Source of the DNA: Spirochaetaceae bacterium
GTDB lineage: Bacteria; Myxococcota_A; UBA9160; UBA4427
Direction: 5' to 3'
Length of the DNA: 64,000 nt
NCBI GenBank assembly: GCA_020632655.1
Contig: JACKFD010000011.1
Span: forward strand, 62,001-126,000
Shown here: positions 8,465 to 16,518 of the stretch, one piece after another
Position numbering within the stretch: the stretch's first letter is position 1
Layout: every line of letters begins with the position of its first letter
Translations under genes and position numbers: made by a program
Notes under the pieces: generated by a model
Database searches by the model: none
What the model saw: the letters and a program-made list of their open reading frames with translations, nothing else
Told to the model about the DNA's origin: nothing

Positions 8465-10897
8465 ATGCCCCTGCTCACGCCCTACCGCGTCCTCGACCTG
8501 ACCGACGAGCGCGGCCAGCTCGCCGGCATGATCCTCGGCGACCTCGGCGCCGACGTCCTGCGCATCGAGCCGCCCACGGGCTCCCCGGCCCGCCGCGCCG
8601 CCCCGCGCCTCGCGGACGGCCCCGAGTCCGAGCGCAGCCTCTGCTTCGCGGCCTACGAGCGCAACAAGCGCTCGGTCGTGCTCGACCTCGAGCGCGCGGC
8701 GGATCGCGAGCGACTGCTCGCGCTCGTCGCGGGCGCGGACTTCGTGCTCGACTCCGGTCCGCCGAGCGTGCTCGACGGCGCGGGCCTCGGCTTCGAACGT
8801 CTGCGCGAATCGAACGACCGGCTCGTCCACGTCCGGGTGACGCCCTTCGGCGAGGACGGCCCCTGGGCCGGTCGGCCCTGCGCGGATCTCACGATCGCGG
8901 CCCTCGGCGGACCGGTCTCGCTCCAGGGCGACGCGGATCGCGCGCCCGTCCGGCTCTCGGTGCCGCAGGTCTGGCGCCATGCGGGCGCCGAGGCGGCGGT
9001 CGCGGCCCTCGTCGGACACGCGCGCATGCGCACGACGGGGGAGGCGGTCTTCGTCGACGTGTCGGCGCAGACGGCGATGACCTGGACGATGTTGAACGGG
9101 ATGACGGCTGCGCCGATCCAGGGCTTCGACTACCAGCGCGATGGCGCGAAGCTCCAGATCGGCCCGGCGGACCTCGATCTCGTGCATCGCTGTCGCGACG
9201 GCCACGTCATCGCGCTCTGCCTCGGCGCGCTCACGCGCAAGCTCATGCCCTGGATGCTCGAGGCCGGGACGATCGACGAGGCGTGGATCGCGCGCGAGGA
9301 CTGGGAGACCTACGACCGACGCATCTTCCGCGGCGGCGACTTCGCGATCCCCTTCGAGGAGCTGCTCGAGACGCATCGCCGCTTCTTCGCGACGAAGACC
9401 CGCGCGGAGCTCTTCGAGCCGGGGCTCGCGATCGGCGCCACGATCGCGCCCGTCATGACCCTCGACGACATGCTCGGCTTCGACCAGCTCGGCAAGCGCG
9501 ACTACTTCGTCCCGATCGAGCTGCCCTCGGGCCACGCCGTTCGCGCGCCGGGCCCCTTCGCGCGTCCCTCGAAGACGCCGCTCGGGATCCGGCGCCGGGC
9601 ACCGCGACTCGGCGAGCACACGAGCGAGGTCCTCGAGGAGCTCGAGCGCGCACCGAGGCGACGCGCAGCCTGGCAGGCGGACCCGCGCCCACTGCCCCTC
9701 TCGGGCCTCAAGGTCGCCGACTTCAGCTGGGTCGGCGTCGGTCCCATCTCCGGCAAGTACCTCGCCGACCACGGCGCCGACGTCGTGCGCATCGAGTCGG
9801 CGACCCGAGCCGACAATCTCCGCACGGCCGGCCCCTACCTCGACGACCGGGCCGGCTGGAACCGCTCGCAGTTCTACGGCGAGTTCAACACCTCGAAGCG
9901 CAGCCTCGCCCTCGATCTCAAGCACCCGGAGTCGGCGCCCGTGAAGCGACGCCTGCTCGAATGGGCCGACGTCGTGCTCGAGAGCTTCACCCCCGGTGCC
10001 GCCGAGCGGCTCGGCCTCGGCTACGAGGCGGCGCGGGCGGCGAAGCCTTCGGTCGTCATGGTCAGCACCTGCCTGATGGGACAGAGCGGGCCGCTCGCGT
10101 CGATGGCCGGCTACGGCTACCACGCGGCAGGTGTCGCCGGCTTCTTCGCGTTGACGGGCTGGCCGGACCGACCGCCCGTCGGACCCTGGAATGCCTACAC
10201 CGACACGGTCGCCCCGCGCTTCCTGACCGCGACGCTGCTCGCCGCCCTCGACCATCGCCGCCGCACCGGAGAAGGCCAGCACATCGACCTCGCCCAGATG
10301 GAGGCCGCCCTGCATTTCCTCGCGCCGGAGCTGCTCGCACGCCAGACGACGGCCCTCGAGTTCCCGCGCCTCGGCAACCGCGCACCCGACGCCGCACCGC
10401 AGGGCGTCTACCCCTGCGCCGGACAGGACGAGTGGTGCGCGATCGCGGTCGAGACCGACGCGCATTGGCAAGCGCTCCGGACCGCGCTCGACGAGCCCGA
10501 CTGGGCGAGCGACCCGGCGCTCGACACCATCGCAGGGCGACTCGCGGCCCACGACACGATCGATGCGCGGCTCTCGGACTGGACCCGCACGCGCGACCCG
10601 CGCGACGTGATGGAGACGCTCGTGCGGGCGGGCGTACCCGCCGGCCACGTCCAGCGCAGCCGCGACCTGCAGCAGGACCCGCAGCTGCGGCATCGGCGCT
10701 TCCACCGCTTCCTCGAGCACGGCGAGATGGGCCGGGTGCCCTACTCGGGCCATCAGTTCCGGATCCGCGGCCATGACCACGGGCCGCGCTTCGCCGCCCC
10801 CCTGCTCGGCGCCGAGAGCTTCGAGGTTCTCGAGGGCGCGCTCGGCTTCACGCCCGAGGAGATCGCCGGACTGATGGCCTCGGGCGCCATCACCTGA
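8465..10897 (+). CDS. Fused tandem CaiB/BaiF (type III) CoA-transferase, one domain without catalytic Asp
   Basis: An 810-residue protein made of two complete CaiB/BaiF domains in one chain (about 1-395 and 405-810). Family members transfer CoA between carboxylic acids through an aspartyl-CoA intermediate. The N-terminal domain retains the catalytic Asp (Asp141 in ADLTIAALGG). In the C-terminal domain the aligned position is glycine (Gly551 in YGYHAAGVAG), so only one active site is expected. Known CaiB enzymes are intertwined dimers, and a fusion would mimic that as an asymmetric heterodimer. It probably shares a transcript with the SnoaL-like gene. A paralogous fusion lies at 19215-21662. 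Substrate unknown; bile-acid- or terpenoid-like acids are plausible. Confidence 0.88.
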   Translation: MPLLTPYRVLDLTDERGQLAGMILGDLGADVLRIEPPTGSPARRAAPRLADGPESERSLCFAAYERNKRSVVLDLERAADRERLLALVAGADFVLDSGPPSVLDGAGLGFERLRESNDRLVHVRVTPFGEDGPWAGRPCADLTIAALGGPVSLQGDADRAPVRLSVPQVWRHAGAEAAVAALVGHARMRTTGEAVFVDVSAQTAMTWTMLNGMTAAPIQGFDYQRDGAKLQIGPADLDLVHRCRDGHVIALCLGALTRKLMPWMLEAGTIDEAWIAREDWETYDRRIFRGGDFAIPFEELLETHRRFFATKTRAELFEPGLAIGATIAPVMTLDDMLGFDQLGKRDYFVPIELPSGHAVRAPGPFARPSKTPLGIRRRAPRLGEHTSEVLEELERAPRRRAAWQADPRPLPLSGLKVADFSWVGVGPISGKYLADHGADVVRIESATRADNLRTAGPYLDDRAGWNRSQFYGEFNTSKRSLALDLKHPESAPVKRRLLEWADVVLESFTPGAAERLGLGYEAARAAKPSVVMVSTCLMGQSGPLASMAGYGYHAAGVAGFFALTGWPDRPPVGPWNAYTDTVAPRFLTATLLAALDHRRRTGEGQHIDLAQMEAALHFLAPELLARQTTALEFPRLGNRAPDAAPQGVYPCAGQDEWCAIAVETDAHWQALRTALDEPDWASDPALDTIAGRLAAHDTIDARLSDWTRTRDPRDVMETLVRAGVPAGHVQRSRDLQQDPQLRHRRFHRFLEHGEMGRVPYSGHQFRIRGHDHGPRFAAPLLGAESFEVLEGALGFTPEEIAGLMASGAIT

Positions 10898-10970
10898 GCC
10901 ACTGCGAAGCGCGCCGCGCGTCCGCAGCGCCCCGTTTACAGGGCGTCGCGAATCGCGGACGCTCCCGGCC

Positions 10971-12014
10971 ATGTCGGCCCCCGACCCGCCCGCTGCGTCC
11001 TCCGGCCCGGTCACGGGCGTCGCGAGCGCAACCCCCACCCGCTCCGCCACGGGCGTCGCGAGCGCAGCCCCTGCCGACTCGGCCACAGGCGTCGCGAGCG
11101 CCGCCCCCGCCGGCTCCGCCACCGGCGTCGGCCTCGCGGTCGGCTGCTATTTCGTCTGGGGCGTGGTGCCCGTCTACTGGAAGGCGCCGAGCGTCGTCTC
11201 GATCCCGTCGGTCGAGGTGCTGATCCCGCGCATCCTCTGGACCTGCACGCTGCTCTTCGTGGTCACCCTGGCCACCGGGCGTCGCCACGAGATCCGACCG
11301 CGGGAGGCGCGGGACTGGGCCTGGACCCTCGGTGCGGCGCTGCTGCTCGCCGTCAACTGGACCGTCTTCATCTATGCCGTCCAGACCGATCGCATCGTCG
11401 CGACCAGCCTCGGCTACTACATCAATCCCCTGATGAGCGTGCTGCTCGGACTGGTCGTGCTCGGCGAGCGACTCAGCCGGGCGCAGGCGCTCGCGATCCT
11501 CGTGGCGGCGGTCGGCGTCGCGGCGATGACCCTGCGCGCGGGCGAGCTGCCCTGGATCTCTCTCGCCCTCGCCGGCAGCTTCGCGACCTACGGCTTGATG
11601 CACAAGCTGCATCCACATCCTCCGCTCGGCGGTCTCGTGCGCGAGATGCTCGTGCTCTCGCCTCTCGCGCTCCTGGGCCTCGCTGCCCTCGCCCACGCCG
11701 GCGACTCGCGACTGGTCGCGGCCGACCTCGGCACACAGGCCTACCTCTCGCTCGCGGGCGTCGTGACCGCCGTGCCGCTGTTGCTCTTCCACGCGGCGAC
11801 GCGGCGCCTGCCGCTCGTCTCGGTCGGGATGTTCCAGTACATCGCGCCGACGATCACCCTCGCGATCGCCGTGCTGCACTACGGCGAGCCCTTCACGCCG
11901 GCGCATGCCGCGGGCTTCGGACTCGTCTGGACGGGACTGCTGCTCTTCACGTTCGACGCGCTCCGGCGGGCGCGACAGGCATCCGCACTGCGTTCGCGCG
12001 GCGAAGTCGGCTGA
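10971..12014 (+). CDS. rarD: RarD-type EamA/DMT transporter with a repeated N-terminal extension
   Basis: A 347-residue protein. After residue 50 it is a typical ten-helix RarD transporter of the EamA drug/metabolite superfamily (GYYINPLMSVLLG and MFQYIAPTITL are family hallmarks). The first 50 residues are low-complexity and contain a 12-residue repeat of the type ATGVASAAPAGS, encoded by a 36-bp direct repeat. There is no other ATG before the first helix, so translation either begins at 10971 or at an unusual start near residue 48. The substrate is unknown; chloramphenicol sensitivity phenotypes in Pseudomonas gave the name. Confidence 0.85.
   Translation: MSAPDPPAASSGPVTGVASATPTRSATGVASAAPADSATGVASAAPAGSATGVGLAVGCYFVWGVVPVYWKAPSVVSIPSVEVLIPRILWTCTLLFVVTLATGRRHEIRPREARDWAWTLGAALLLAVNWTVFIYAVQTDRIVATSLGYYINPLMSVLLGLVVLGERLSRAQALAILVAAVGVAAMTLRAGELPWISLALAGSFATYGLMHKLHPHPPLGGLVREMLVLSPLALLGLAALAHAGDSRLVAADLGTQAYLSLAGVVTAVPLLLFHAATRRLPLVSVGMFQYIAPTITLAIAVLHYGEPFTPAHAAGFGLVWTGLLLFTFDALRRARQASALRSRGEVG
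11010..11132 (+). repeat. 36-bp tandem repeat, about 3.4 copies, within rarD
   Basis: Copies run 11010-11045, 11046-11081 and 11082-11117, followed by a partial copy to about 11132. Each begins G(T/C)CAC(G/A/C)GGCGTCG and encodes the 12-residue unit TGVASA(A/T)P(A/T)xS(A/V). The copies differ mainly at third positions and in the last few codons. Such an in-frame repeat can change copy number by slippage without disrupting the frame. Confidence 0.85.
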
Positions 12015-12338
12015 CGACGCGAAGACGCGGCGTCCATCGCGCCCGACGCGCGCAGCGATGTGCAACTCCTCCTGCGGCGGCCCGACGACGTTCCGGATTC
12101 CGTCGCGCCTGCCGCACGCGGGCGAGCCGCAGGCCGAACGTAGGATCGCCGCGAGAGCGCTTCTCCCATCCGAATTCGAAGCTTTCGCGCGGCGGCGAGA
12201 GTTGACATCGCACAGGCCGGGTGTGAAGATCGCGCGATCGGACGAGCCCCTCGACCGGAACGCCCGCGACACGACGGGACGATGCTGTATCGGACGGACG
12301 AGCGAGCGATCGCGCCGCACCCGTCCCGCGGAGACGCC
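12015..12338 (+). promoter_or_regulatory. Intergenic region with a possible sigma70 promoter
   Basis: No gene is seen in these 324 bp. A TTGACA hexamer at 12202-12207 is followed after 17 bp by GAAGAT (12225-12230), a weak -10, placing a start about 100 bp ahead of the small gene at 12339. The perfect -35 hexamer is notable in such GC-rich DNA. The rest shows no strong hairpin. Confidence 0.35.
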
Positions 12339-12593
12339 ATGACGCCGGAAGACATTGCAACGGAGTTCGCCGAGATCTTCGACGAGCTGCCCGTCGAGCA
12401 GATCAATGAGATGCTCGCGAAGAACATCCCCTTCGAGACGATCGAGTTCTTCTCCGAATACGCCGAAGCCTTCGCCGACGGCGCAGGCATCGGCGGTGAG
12501 AGCCGCGGCCGCCTGCCGAACCTGCTCCTCTTCGGATACCTCGTCCGGGTGCTCGAGGAGCGGCTGCTACCCGAGCCTTCGCTTCCCTCCTAG
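12339..12593 (+). CDS. Small acidic conserved-looking hypothetical protein
   Basis: An 84-residue, strongly acidic, helical protein (MTPEDIATEFAEIFDEL...). No family was recognised. The ATG at 12339 has GGAGAC four bases upstream; an in-frame ATG at 12282 lacks support. The third-position GC bias of the frame is consistent with real coding. A possible promoter lies at 12202-12230, and two GC-rich hairpins follow the stop codon. Length and acidity would suit a protein-protein adaptor, but nothing in the sequence fixes a function. Confidence 0.55.
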   Translation: MTPEDIATEFAEIFDELPVEQINEMLAKNIPFETIEFFSEYAEAFADGAGIGGESRGRLPNLLLFGYLVRVLEERLLPEPSLPS

Positions 12594-12602
12594 CAAGGGC
12601 GA

Positions 12603-12663
12603 CGGGGCGTCGGCCCCGACCGCGACGGATGCCTCGGCACACCTGCCCAGGCGTCGGCGCCTG
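12603..12663 (+). terminator. Two GC-rich hairpins between the small gene and ridA
   Basis: CGGGGC-GTCG-GCCCCG at 12603-12618 and CAGGCG-TCGG-CGCCTG at 12648-12663 are perfect 6-bp stems with four-base loops. Neither is followed by a T-run, so they are terminator-like at best; they could also act as mRNA-stabilising structures. Confidence 0.35.
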
Positions 12664-12680
12664 ACCTAGGATCCTGCGCC

Positions 12681-13076
12681 ATGAGCGACACCGATCGACC
12701 CGTCGAGATCCGCACCGACGCAGCCCCCGCGCCCGTCGGCCCCTACTCCCAGGCCATCGCGAGCGGCGACCTCGTCTTCGCCTCCGGCCAGATCCCCCTC
12801 GATCCGAAGACCGGCGAGCTCGTCCGGGGCGAGATCGAGGACGAGGCGCGTCAGGTGCTCGCGAACCTCCGGGCGGTGCTCGAGGCCGCCGGGAGCGGAC
12901 TCGATCGCGTGCTGCGGGCGACGGTCTACCTGACGGACCTCTCGCTCTTTCCGCGCGTGAACGCGGTCTACGCCGAGGCGTTCTCGGCCGACCCGGCGCC
13001 GGCGCGGGTCACGATCGGCGTGGCGTCGCTGCCGCTCGGAGCGAACGTCGAGATCGACGCCATCGCCCGACGTTAG
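12681..13076 (+). CDS. ridA: RidA family enamine/imine deaminase
   Basis: A 131-residue YjgF/YER057c/UK114 protein with the family landmarks APVGPYSQAI (N-terminal), VFASGQIPLDPKTGEL and the C-terminal ARVTIGVASLPLGANVEIDAIA, including the conserved Arg of the active site. RidA hydrolyses reactive 2-aminoacrylate-type enamines produced by PLP enzymes, protecting against metabolite damage. It is trimeric and cytoplasmic in known cases. It is convergent with the CPBP protease gene, with a strong hairpin in the gap. Confidence 0.92.
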   Translation: MSDTDRPVEIRTDAAPAPVGPYSQAIASGDLVFASGQIPLDPKTGELVRGEIEDEARQVLANLRAVLEAAGSGLDRVLRATVYLTDLSLFPRVNAVYAEAFSADPAPARVTIGVASLPLGANVEIDAIARR

Positions 13077-13128
13077 GCGGGAGCCGACCCGAGGCCCGGG
13101 GCCGGACCTGCGCGACTCGTCGTCTCGA

Positions 13129-13149
13129 GACGCGCGTCCACCGCGCGTC
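13129..13149. terminator. Hairpin between convergent ridA and CPBP gene
   Basis: A perfect 8-bp stem GACGCGCG/CGCGCGTC with a TCCAC loop sits in the gap between two convergent genes, immediately after a 12-bp palindrome (CGTCTCGAGACG). No T-run is present on either side. Position and symmetry suggest a bidirectional terminator or barrier. Confidence 0.4.
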
Positions 13150-13152
13150 GGG

Positions 13153-13815
13153 CTAGCGCGCGCCCGGCGTCGACGCGGTCGCGCGGCGCGCGAGCCGGGG
13201 CAGGTTGATCGCGTTGACGACGACGTGGGCGGCCACGGGCGCCGCGAGGTGGCCCGTCCGCTCGAAGAGCCAGCCGAATCCGGCCCCCACGAGCACGGCC
13301 CAGAGACTCCAGAGTGCGAGCTCCCGGCGCGGCAGGAAGTGGCAGGCGCCGAAGATCACGCTGGCCCAGACGAGTCCGACGGCCGGCTGGAGCGCGCCGC
13401 GGAAGAGCATCTCCTCGCCGAGTCCGCTGGCGAGCGCCAGCAGCAGCGCATCCCCGACTCCGATCCCCGCCAGGCTCTCGCCGAGCAGATCCGCGAGCGC
13501 CCGCCCGAGCCGGGTGAAGCGGGTCATGAGCTCCGAGGAGAGGACGACCGCCAGGCCCACCCCGGCCCCGGCCAGCCCGGCCACGACCGGGTCCCAGGCG
13601 GCCGCGATCGTGTCCGGCCCACCCGGGTAGAGGATCGACTCCCCCCCGAAACGCATGCGCCAGACGAGGGCCGCGCAGCCCATCGCCCCGTAGAGCACGA
13701 GCGACGCCCGCACGAAAGCCGTCCGCGAGGCGCCCGGAGGCCGTACCGGCGGACGCGGCGCAGGCGGCTCCGCCGGGCCTTCCGCACCCCAGGGATCGTG
13801 ATCGCCTTCGCTCAT
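13153..13815 (-). CDS. CPBP family intramembrane glutamic endopeptidase
   Basis: A 220-residue multi-pass protein of the CPBP/Abi family (Rce1-like). The three catalytic motifs are intact: EEMLFRG (Glu134/Glu135...Arg139), FGACHF (His159) and HVVVNA (His197, Asn201). An unusually proline-rich cytoplasmic N-terminus of about 30 residues precedes the first helix. GGAGGGG lies just ahead of the ATG. Bacterial members include bacteriocin-immunity and protein-processing proteases; the substrate here is unknown. It is divergent from greA. Confidence 0.88.
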   Translation of the reverse strand: MSEGDHDPWGAEGPAEPPAPRPPVRPPGASRTAFVRASLVLYGAMGCAALVWRMRFGGESILYPGGPDTIAAAWDPVVAGLAGAGVGLAVVLSSELMTRFTRLGRALADLLGESLAGIGVGDALLLALASGLGEEMLFRGALQPAVGLVWASVIFGACHFLPRRELALWSLWAVLVGAGFGWLFERTGHLAAPVAAHVVVNAINLPRLARRATASTPGAR

Positions 13816-14125
13816 GCCCCTCCGCCTCGCAGGACCGGGCTGCGTGCCCCGGCGTTCGGCCCGTTGCCGCCGGGAAGGGCCGTGGGTAGCCTATGCGGCC
13901 GGACGTCACCCGTCAGGCCCCCGCGCGCCGCAGGACGGCGCGACTCAGTTGCACCCCGGTGATCGCGACGCCTCCGTCGCAGCCGGGCTCGGGGCCAGCG
14001 GCCCATCGGAACGAGGGTCGGCAGACCCGTCGGGCCCCCGAGATCATTCGACCCATCCGCTCGACGCGCCACGACGCGCCGCGACCACCCCTTTCGTTCG
14101 AAGCCCCCCGGAATCGAGGAAGACC
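13816..14125. other. Divergent intergenic region between the CPBP gene and greA
   Basis: No gene is supported in these 310 bp. Open frames here lack coding-like composition and homology signals. It presumably contains the promoters of both flanking genes, but no clear -35/-10 pair stands out. Confidence 0.4.
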
Positions 14126-14608
14126 ATGGACGAGCGAGTCCCGATGACTCCCCGCGGCTACGAGGCCCTCAAGGAAGAGCTCCAGCGACTGAAGTCCGTC
14201 GAGCGGCCCGCCAACGTCAAGGAGATCGAGGAGGCCATCGCCCACGGCGACCTCTCCGAGAACGCCGAGTACCACGCCGCGAAGGAGAAGCAGGCGCATA
14301 TCGCGGGTCGGATCGCGATGCTCGACGACCGCATCGCCCGCGCCCAGGTGATCGACCACCGCGGCCAGGACCCCGACAAGGTCCGCTTCGGCGCGACCGT
14401 CCGCCTCTCCGACATCGAGAGCGGCGAGGAGATCACGTACACCCTCGTCGGCGAGGACGAGGCCGACGCGCGTGAAGGGCGGATCTCCGTCACGTCGCCC
14501 GTCGCCCGGGCGCTGATGGGGCGCGAGGTTGGCGACGAGGTGCGCGTCAAGGTGCCGAAGGGCACGCGCGAGCTCGAGGTGCTCGAGATCCGCTTCGACG
14601 AGCTCTGA
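14126..14608 (+). CDS. greA: Transcription elongation factor GreA
   Basis: A 160-residue GreA with the N-terminal antiparallel coiled coil carrying the acidic tip (EIEEAIAHGDLSENAEYHAA, residues 33-52) and the C-terminal FKBP-like domain (VSPVARALMG-type segment near 130). It rescues backtracked RNA polymerase by stimulating transcript cleavage; the tip residues Asp and Glu are present. GAGGAAG precedes the ATG at 14126. Length matches the family (about 158). Confidence 0.95.
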   Translation: MDERVPMTPRGYEALKEELQRLKSVERPANVKEIEEAIAHGDLSENAEYHAAKEKQAHIAGRIAMLDDRIARAQVIDHRGQDPDKVRFGATVRLSDIESGEEITYTLVGEDEADAREGRISVTSPVARALMGREVGDEVRVKVPKGTRELEVLEIRFDEL

Positions 14609-14702
14609 GCGAAGGGCCACAGGTCGGGCGCGACCGCCCCGTGGCGCCGGGCAGCCCGCTCGCGAGGTCCCGCGGGAGGGGCGATTTGCGCGGCCGCGAG
14701 CG

Positions 14703-14730
14703 TTGCGGATGGGACCCCAGGGCCTAAACT
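14703..14730 (+). promoter_or_regulatory. Likely promoter of tRNA-Asn
   Basis: TTGCGG at 14703-14708 and TAAACT at 14725-14730, separated by 16 bp, lie 23 bp ahead of the tRNA. Both are imperfect sigma70 hexamers, but spacing and position are right. Confidence 0.45.
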
Positions 14731-14752
14731 CCCGCGCGCTCGAGCCCTCCGT

Positions 14753-14828
14753 TCCCCGGTAGCTCAGCTGGTAGAGCAGGCGGCTGTTAACCGCCTTGTC
14801 GCAGGTTCGAGTCCTGCCCGGGGAGCCA
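14753..14828 (+). tRNA. tRNA-Asn (anticodon GTT)
   Basis: A 76-nt cloverleaf including an encoded CCA. The acceptor stem TCCCCGG (14753-14759) pairs with CCGGGGA (14818-14824); discriminator G. The anticodon stem GGCGG/CCGCC encloses loop CTGTTAA with anticodon GTT. The T arm GCAGG-TTCGAGT-CCTGC is canonical. No integrase or att repeat was seen next to it. Confidence 0.97.
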
Positions 14829-15011
14829 TTCGTTCCTCATCCGCTTCGCGCGCGGATGCGCGCCTCGCTGGGCCCCGTGCACGCGTCGCTCCCATGCGCA
14901 CGACGTGTCCCTGGGTCGGTCGCAGAGGTCGACCTCCCGTCCAGGCTGCGATCGACGTCCTCGATCGACCGGGCTCGCCCGATTCGCGCTCGAAGGCCGT
15001 CGCCACGGCCA

Positions 15012-15407
15012 CTACGGTGCCCGGCGCAGGTGTCTCCGCAGGCCGGGTAGACCCACCGCGAGTAGCAAGCCGACCAGCAGGAAGAACGCGCGCCAGCTCA
15101 TCGACGGGACAGCGGATACCACGGTCTCACAGTTCAGACCGGTGAAGCCCGGTGGGCAGCTGCACGTGTACCCGTTCACCAGGTCGAAGCACGCGCCGCC
15201 GTTCTGGCACGGAGCCGGCGCACACTCGTCGACGTCGATCTCGCAGTTGGTGCCCGTGAATCCCGCGTCGCAGACGCAGGCATTGACGACGCAAATCCCA
15301 TTGCCGGAACAGCTGTCATCCGGGGGGCAGGCGGCCTCGGCCGGTGACACCGTCAGCAACGTCGACACCAGCATCATCCAAGCCAGACCCGTCACGGGTA
15401 CGCGCAT
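15012..15407 (-). CDS. Secreted EGF-domain protein with a C-terminal sorting-type anchor
   Basis: A 131-residue exported protein. It has a signal peptide (cleavage near SPAEA-ACP) and a first compact EGF-like domain (CxxDDSCSGNGICVVNACVCDAGFTGTNC). A calcium-binding-type EGF domain follows, with DVDEC, CQNGGACFD, YTCSCPPGFTGLNC. The C-terminus is tripartite: VPSMSWRAF, a hydrophobic helix, then RRHLRR, as in IPTL/PEP-type CTERM sorting signals. EGF domains with this disulfide pattern are rare in bacteria and imply an oxidising extracellular location. The start at 15407 is preferred because GAGGAG lies six bases upstream; the ATG at 15413 would overlap it. Confidence 0.85.
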   Translation of the reverse strand: MRVPVTGLAWMMLVSTLLTVSPAEAACPPDDSCSGNGICVVNACVCDAGFTGTNCEIDVDECAPAPCQNGGACFDLVNGYTCSCPPGFTGLNCETVVSAVPSMSWRAFFLLVGLLLAVGLPGLRRHLRRAP

Positions 15408-16007
15408 GGCCATCTCCTCGATACCGCTCGGAACGGCCGCATCATATCACGGCGCAGACGCAGGATGACGCAAGGAGAGTAGGCGGCGGTCGGCACTCGA
15501 ACGGTTCCGCCCAGCCAGACCCGACGGCGCCAAGCAGCGCCCTCGGGGCGAACGCTCCGCGAACGAGGATTCCCCATCGCCGCCATCCCTCCGCCCAGGA
15601 CGCGTCGTCTGGAGTGGAGCTGTCCTCAGCTGCGCGCCCACGCAAGAGGTCTTGGTCGAAGCTCGCGATGACGCTCGCCGTCGAAGCCACTCCGGGCCCC
15701 CGGTTCCGGGAGAGCCCATCCGGATCAGACGAGTTCGACGCGATGCTCGAAATGGGCCCGGACCTTCTGCCGTGACGACATGCACGTCACGGAGGCAGGA
15801 TCCATCGCTCGCGCGCGCATCCTCACCGAAGAGCGAACGCCGATCGCTCTGCCACTCGATGAGGATGTTGGCGGCCAGACGCCTCTCGAAACCTTTGCGC
15901 GAGGCCGCGGGACGCGTCCGGATCCGCCGGCTGCCGGGACATTCGGTCCCCGGCATCGACGCAAGGAAGGATTCGACCCGCTCCACGCCCGAAGGCGGCG
16001 CGCGCGC
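15408..16007. other. 600-bp stretch without a convincing gene
   Basis: Apart from the promoter at 15441, no frame here shows the strong third-position GC bias of neighbouring genes, and none gave a recognisable protein. The sequence is somewhat AT-richer than its surroundings. It could be a decayed gene or a long untranslated region of the 16008 operon. Confidence 0.4.
15441..15446 (-). promoter_or_regulatory. Extended -10 promoter for the EGF-domain gene
   Basis: On the minus strand TGATATGAT (extended -10, TATGAT at 15446-15441) lies 33 bp ahead of the start codon. The -35 region is weak, which is usual for extended -10 promoters. Confidence 0.45.
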
Positions 16008-16454
16008 TCAGCTGCAGATGTCGCGATCCGTGGGGTCGGGCTCGTCGGCGACGCCGGGCAGCTGCGCCCAGGGCATGCTGCGCATCATCTCCGTCATGCC
16101 CTTCGTGCACTCGCGCAGCTTCTGCACGGTCGGATCGGCGCGCATCTCGCTCGACATCTCGAGCGCCCGCGACAGCGCCTCCTTCTTCTTGCCCGCCGCA
16201 CAGAGCGTCTCGATCTCCTTCGCCGCCGCCTCGCCCCTCGCCTGAAGGGCCTCGATCTTCGCCTGATCGATGCCCGCGATGCATTGCTGGGTGGCCTCGG
16301 CCTCCGCGGCCATGCGCTGCATCGCCGCGGGGTCCTGGAAGCGGCGCATCATCTCCGCCGGATCCATCCCCGGCGGCTGCTGCGCCGCGACGAGCACGGG
16401 CGACACGAGAAGCAGCAGCGGAATGGCGGCCTGCAGGATCGTTCGTACGGACAT
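16008..16454 (-). CDS. Small secreted, methionine- and glutamate-rich hypothetical protein
   Basis: A 148-residue protein with a clear signal peptide (ILQAAIPLLLLVSPVLVAA-QQ) followed by a helical, Met/Gln/Glu-rich mature part with three or four cysteines. No family was recognised. GGAGGG lies seven bases before the ATG at 16454. It is the last gene of a minus-strand series (fused CaiB, MFS, lipoprotein), 64 bp below the lipoprotein gene. A periplasmic chaperone-like or binding role is possible but unsupported. Confidence 0.65.
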   Translation of the reverse strand: MSVRTILQAAIPLLLLVSPVLVAAQQPPGMDPAEMMRRFQDPAAMQRMAAEAEATQQCIAGIDQAKIEALQARGEAAAKEIETLCAAGKKKEALSRALEMSSEMRADPTVQKLRECTKGMTEMMRSMPWAQLPGVADEPDPTDRDICS

Positions 16455-16518
16455 CGTCGGTCCCTCCATCGGATCTCTCGGTCGGTGAGGCATACGCGCT
16501 CGCACGCTCCGCTCGAAC

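Noticed and set aside
8414..11122. A 902-codon open frame on the minus strand opposite the fused CaiB gene
   Set aside because: It is an antisense by-product of high third-position GC; the plus-strand frame is a clear CaiB tandem and the antisense protein is low-complexity Arg/Glu/Ala-rich.
11010..11132. CRISPR-like repeats
   Set aside because: The repeats are contiguous, in frame and without spacers; they are a coding tandem repeat.
14753..14828. Genomic island integrated at tRNA-Asn
   Set aside because: No integrase gene or duplicated tRNA 3' end was seen nearby.
14764..15012. An 82-codon minus-strand open frame across tRNA-Asn
   Set aside because: It overlaps the tRNA entirely on the opposite strand and its sequence is a typical spurious tRNA-antisense frame.
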